Part shown: one piece after another, positions 5,369 through 5,395 of the stretch
How the letters are laid out: each line of letters starts with the position of its first letter
How positions within the stretch are numbered: position 1 is the stretch's first letter
Assembly (NCBI GenBank): GCA_002353225.1
Contig: DEJF01000003.1
Span: 1 to 5,395 of the forward strand
Source: Prevotella sp. UBA2755
GTDB taxonomy: Bacteria > Bacteroidota > Bacteroidia > Bacteroidales > Bacteroidaceae
Direction: 5' to 3'
DNA: 5,395 nt
Made by a program: the position numbers and the translations under genes
The notes under the pieces: generated by a model
The model's database searches: none
What the model was told of the DNA's origin: nothing
Seen by the model: only the letters and a program-made list of their open reading frames with translations

Positions 5369-5395
5369 TTATTTCTTCGCAGCCTTACCGTAGCG
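5369..5395 (-). CDS. C-terminal end of an upstream gene, possibly ribosomal protein L31 type B
   Basis: Only the last eight codons and the stop are in the window, reading RYGKAAKK. A basic tail preceded by RYG resembles the end of the Bacteroidetes type B L31 protein (rpmE2), which typically finishes with SRYG followed by several Lys/Arg residues. The immediate intrinsic terminator fits a highly expressed single gene. Eight residues are too few for a firm assignment, and many basic proteins end in a similar way. Confidence 0.4.
   Translation of the reverse strand, partial: RYGKAAKK

Overview
The window looks like chromosomal DNA from a Bacteroidales bacterium, most likely Prevotella or a close relative. 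Three things point there: a hybrid histidine kinase fused to a response regulator and an AraC-type DNA-binding domain, a gene class characteristic of this phylum; two promoters of the Bacteroidetes form (TTTG or TTG near -33, TAnnTTTG near -7); and weak or absent Shine-Dalgarno sequences before most starts. All recognisable protein genes lie on the minus strand, so the window reads biologically from right to left. The genus is inference from style, not a search result.

Right end (5273-5395): the last eight codons of an upstream gene, possibly ribosomal protein L31 type B, then a clear intrinsic terminator. Next (3774-5272) is a two-gene redox unit: a glutathione-peroxidase-family thiol peroxidase, then thioredoxin reductase 14 nt downstream. 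The peroxidase carries the Cys36/Cys82 pair of thioredoxin-dependent enzymes, so the reductase next door could supply its electrons through a thioredoxin encoded elsewhere. The trxB stop codon sits inside an unusual tandem array of a 10-bp unit containing TTCTAGA, followed by a perfect bidirectional terminator (3711-3742).

Centre (3384-3710): a 327-bp region without a recognisable protein gene. It is not empty. It holds a minus-strand promoter for the kinase gene, a 10-bp inverted repeat that could be an operator, and a plus-strand promoter about 130 bp before the terminator hairpin. Promoter and terminator together outline an unassigned plus-strand transcript of about 160 nt, a candidate small RNA.

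Left half (234-3383): a likely two-gene operon. The first gene encodes a 563-residue membrane-anchored kinase / response regulator / AraC protein that has lost, or never had, the large periplasmic sensor usual in this family. The second, 18 nt downstream, encodes a 479-residue sodium/solute symporter. A kinase without a sensor co-transcribed with a transporter suggests a split version of symporter-coupled sensing, as in CbrA-type kinases where an SSS domain is fused to the kinase. This is the most interesting protein-level hypothesis here.

Left end (1-233): two candidate weak terminators for the operon, then about 160 bp of sequence that is open in both directions, has a perfect 10-bp hairpin and a G-rich run, and looks more like a dispersed intergenic repeat than a gene. 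No tRNA, rRNA, CRISPR array or insertion sequence is visible.
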